A stretch of DNA of 64,000 nucleotides. Origin: a virus. Shown one piece after another: positions 62,368 to 64,000 of the stretch. The notes below the pieces were generated by a model. It was not told the origin of the DNA. It searched no databases and worked only from the letters and a program-made list of their open reading frames with translations. The stretch spans positions 1 through 64,000 of IMG/VR virus record IMGVR_UViG_3300032516_000014. The stretch is one strand, 5' to 3'. Position 1 is the first letter of the stretch, and each line of letters opens with the position of its first letter. The translations under genes were made by a program, and so were the position numbers.

Positions 62368-62831
62368 ACTTGGACAAGTGGCTGATATGCCAGCCGAAAC
62401 ACACCGCACAAAGCGAGCGGGCCTGGAAACGCGCGCAATCTCTGCGCTACCCGCCGCCGGTCATCTGGACGCCGGAGGCAATCGAGTGGCGCAAAGCCGC
62501 CTATCGACTGGCCGCGCACGCACACGGAATTCTCACTCCTGAAGAGCGGGCCTTCGCATTCTCTCCACCGGCCCCGCCGCCCCCTCCTCCGCCCCCGGAT
62601 GCGTTCGACCGCGTGGCAAAGCCGGTATGCGAAGCAATCGGCACGGGCATCGGCTACCTGCTGCTGTGGGGCATTGGGACGACAGTAATCGCCGGGATGG
62701 GCTTCGCAGGTTGCGTGCTTGCGGTCGCAGTCTTCCCTCAATTCGCGCTGCCGCTCGTGCTACTGAGCATGTTCTGGACCGTCTGCAAGTGGATGTCGTT
62801 TATATACAGCACGATAGGCTGTCACTTATGA
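62364..62831 (+). CDS. Membrane protein, 155 aa
   Basis: ATGA coupled. A cytoplasmic-type N-terminal half ends in a Pro-rich linker. Two hydrophobic helices (GIGYLLLWGIGTTVIAGMGF and VLAVAVFPQFALPLVLLSMF) lie near 95-145. Could alter the host membrane, for example for superinfection control. No family recognised. Confidence 0.58.
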   Translation: MNLDKWLICQPKHTAQSERAWKRAQSLRYPPPVIWTPEAIEWRKAAYRLAAHAHGILTPEERAFAFSPPAPPPPPPPPDAFDRVAKPVCEAIGTGIGYLLLWGIGTTVIAGMGFAGCVLAVAVFPQFALPLVLLSMFWTVCKWMSFIYSTIGCHL

Positions 62832-63028
62832 AACCACCAGCAACTCCCTCGCGCACCTTCCCACTGCCCACCGTTGCGAGCGCGGTCTTGATGGGATTCA
62901 CGTGCTGCGCTCTGTCGGCGCCAATCGCAATCGCAGATTGCTGCGGGCACGGTGCGATTTGCCTGGCGGCGCTGTTGATCACTTGCACCCTCGCCTGGAT
63001 CTGCGGAGGACTGCAAGCATGCAAATGA
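62828..63028 (+). CDS. Small membrane protein, 66 aa
   Basis: ATGA coupled at both ends. Two hydrophobic stretches (VASAVLMGFTCCALSAPIAI and ICLAALLITCTLAWICGG) with many Cys. It lies between another membrane protein and a glycosyltransferase, which may hint at a membrane glycan function (inference). Confidence 0.55.
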   Translation: MKPPATPSRTFPLPTVASAVLMGFTCCALSAPIAIADCCGHGAICLAALLITCTLAWICGGLQACK

Positions 63029-63777
63029 GGGACCTAACTCTAATCTGCGGGCTCAGCTTCGACAACGGACTTTTCCCGAGGTTCGTCCGGTTTTACACTC
63101 TCCGCGGTGTTACCCGGATCGCGGTCGTGCTGCATACGCCGGAGCTGCACGAACACGTGCGCCAGGTTATCGCCGCCGCGGGCGCAAAACCGGAAATTTG
63201 GTGCGTGCCGCCCGGAGATCCAGACAGCCTGCGAGACGCAGCACTGCAAAATCAGCTCCGGGAGGAGTTGATAACGGAAGGTTGGTATGTGTGTGCAGAC
63301 GTGGACGAGTTCGCCTTGCACCCATATTTCGGCAACCTGCGGGACCTGCGGCAAGCAGCGGAGGGCTTCGAGGCGGACTACGTCGGAGGCACCTTGATCG
63401 ACCGCGTCGCACGAGACGGGCGAATCTCCGCCGGTCTCAACCCCGCGCTCACCCTGGACGAACAATTTCCCGTGCAGGCAGAAATCACCAAAAACGTGTG
63501 CAAAGGCCAGATTGCGAAGGTGATACTCGCCAGGAGCCACGTCCCGATTACCGCGGGGCACCACTTCGCAAACGGTCGTCAAGCACCAATCAACCTGCAA
63601 GTGCACCACTTCAAGTGGATCGGCGACGTATTGCAGCGAATTGCGAACCGCGGCGCCCGGCAGCAACGAAACGGATACTCCTGGTATAAAGAAAGTTACG
63701 ATCTGATTGATGCCTACTCCCAAACGCACTGCTTCGCCCCGGCGTGCGTGCCGGCAAAAATGCACGTCGGCGTCTGA
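63025..63777 (+). CDS. Glycosyltransferase (GT2/GT92-like), 250 aa
   Basis: Start at the ATG overlapping the previous stop (MRDLTLICGL). GLFPRFVRFYTLRGVTRIAVVLHT and EGWYVCADVDEFALHPYF near 95 show the nucleotide-sugar fold with the CADVDEF acidic motif typical of GT2_4/GT92 proteins. VHHFKWIGDVLQRI near the end fits the HxxxW acceptor segment. Downstream of two membrane proteins. Confidence 0.72.
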   Translation: MRDLTLICGLSFDNGLFPRFVRFYTLRGVTRIAVVLHTPELHEHVRQVIAAAGAKPEIWCVPPGDPDSLRDAALQNQLREELITEGWYVCADVDEFALHPYFGNLRDLRQAAEGFEADYVGGTLIDRVARDGRISAGLNPALTLDEQFPVQAEITKNVCKGQIAKVILARSHVPITAGHHFANGRQAPINLQVHHFKWIGDVLQRIANRGARQQRNGYSWYKESYDLIDAYSQTHCFAPACVPAKMHVGV

Positions 63778-63821
63778 TTTGCGATCGGGCATTCTCACTG
63801 CGTAGCGTCGGACGATACTCT

Positions 63822-64000
63822 ATGCAAACGACATCTCCATCACATGCGCACTACAAAAGTGCGCCCTGCGAGATCTGCGAGTGTTTGCGCCGCTGGCGGT
63901 TATACCGATACCCCTTCTCGAACGGGATAGTGAATTACGGCTGGATTTGCGAGACGTGCCGCAACGAGGAAAGCCGAGGCCGCTACATAACCAACGACGC
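63822..64000 (+). CDS. Zinc-binding protein, N-terminal part (cut by window edge)
   Basis: ATG at 63822 and open to the last base. CEICECLRRW and WICETCRNEE provide two Cys pairs, a likely zinc finger. The end lies outside the window. Confidence 0.55.
   Translation, partial: MQTTSPSHAHYKSAPCEICECLRRWRLYRYPFSNGIVNYGWICETCRNEESRGRYITND

Overview
This window looks like a large part of the genome of an uncultivated, tailed double-stranded DNA bacteriophage of podovirus type (short tail, internal ejection proteins). Evidence: a large terminase, portal, scaffold-like and capsid genes in canonical order, a tail adaptor and nozzle-like pair, many fibre genes, three consecutive internal-virion-type genes ending in a 2808-residue giant, and a separate replication cluster. 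No rRNA, ribosomal protein, integrase or host housekeeping gene is visible. The host cannot be named. Uncoupled genes often have an AAAGGA-type ribosome site, and about 30 gene junctions are ATGA/GTGA overlaps, so long translationally coupled operons are the rule. Both ends of the window cut through genes.

Layout. Positions 1-12332 (+) hold short leader genes, then replication and expression genes: SNF2-type helicase, Cas4/RecB-like nuclease, zinc-ribbon protein in the place of a ssDNA-binding protein, family A DNA polymerase, PrimPol-SF3 helicase, sigma-like factor, RuvC-like resolvase, a metallophosphoesterase and a glycosyltransferase. A structured, poly-U-ending RNA lies immediately before the polymerase. 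This operon ends in an intrinsic terminator and converges on the late operon. A tRNA-like 3' half (intact T arm and CCA) lies between them.

Positions 58838 down to 12563 (-) form the late operon. In transcription order it carries zinc-finger mini-proteins, a possible histone-fold protein, two GT32-like glycosyltransferases, a fucosyltransferase-like gene, terminase, portal, scaffold-like gene, three more glycosyltransferases and the major capsid protein with a strong terminator. It continues with a duplicated anchor mini-protein, three collagen-like/LamG-like paralogues, membrane and lipoprotein (lysis candidate) genes, further fibre modules, the tail adaptor, a collagen/YadA-like fibre, a beta-helix fibre, and a nozzle-like protein fused to a purple-acid-phosphatase-like domain. 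It ends with GNAT, two internal proteins and the giant protein. After a terminator come ParB-like and WcbI-like genes. Positions 58978-64000 (+) are a divergent early-type region of small proteins, including a sigma-region-4/zinc protein and another glycosyltransferase. An 18-bp perfect inverted repeat sits in the divergent promoter gap.

How it may work together (inference): the phage brings its own polymerase and primase-helicase and steers host RNA polymerase with sigma-like factors, since no phage RNA polymerase is seen here. It appears to invest heavily in glycan chemistry directed at threonine-rich collagen-like fibres. It also seems to eject a multi-domain polyvalent protein whose segments are separated by eight copies of an (A/G)xFMxK motif and include an HExxH protease-like domain and a radical-SAM domain. 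This last item is the most unusual system in the window.
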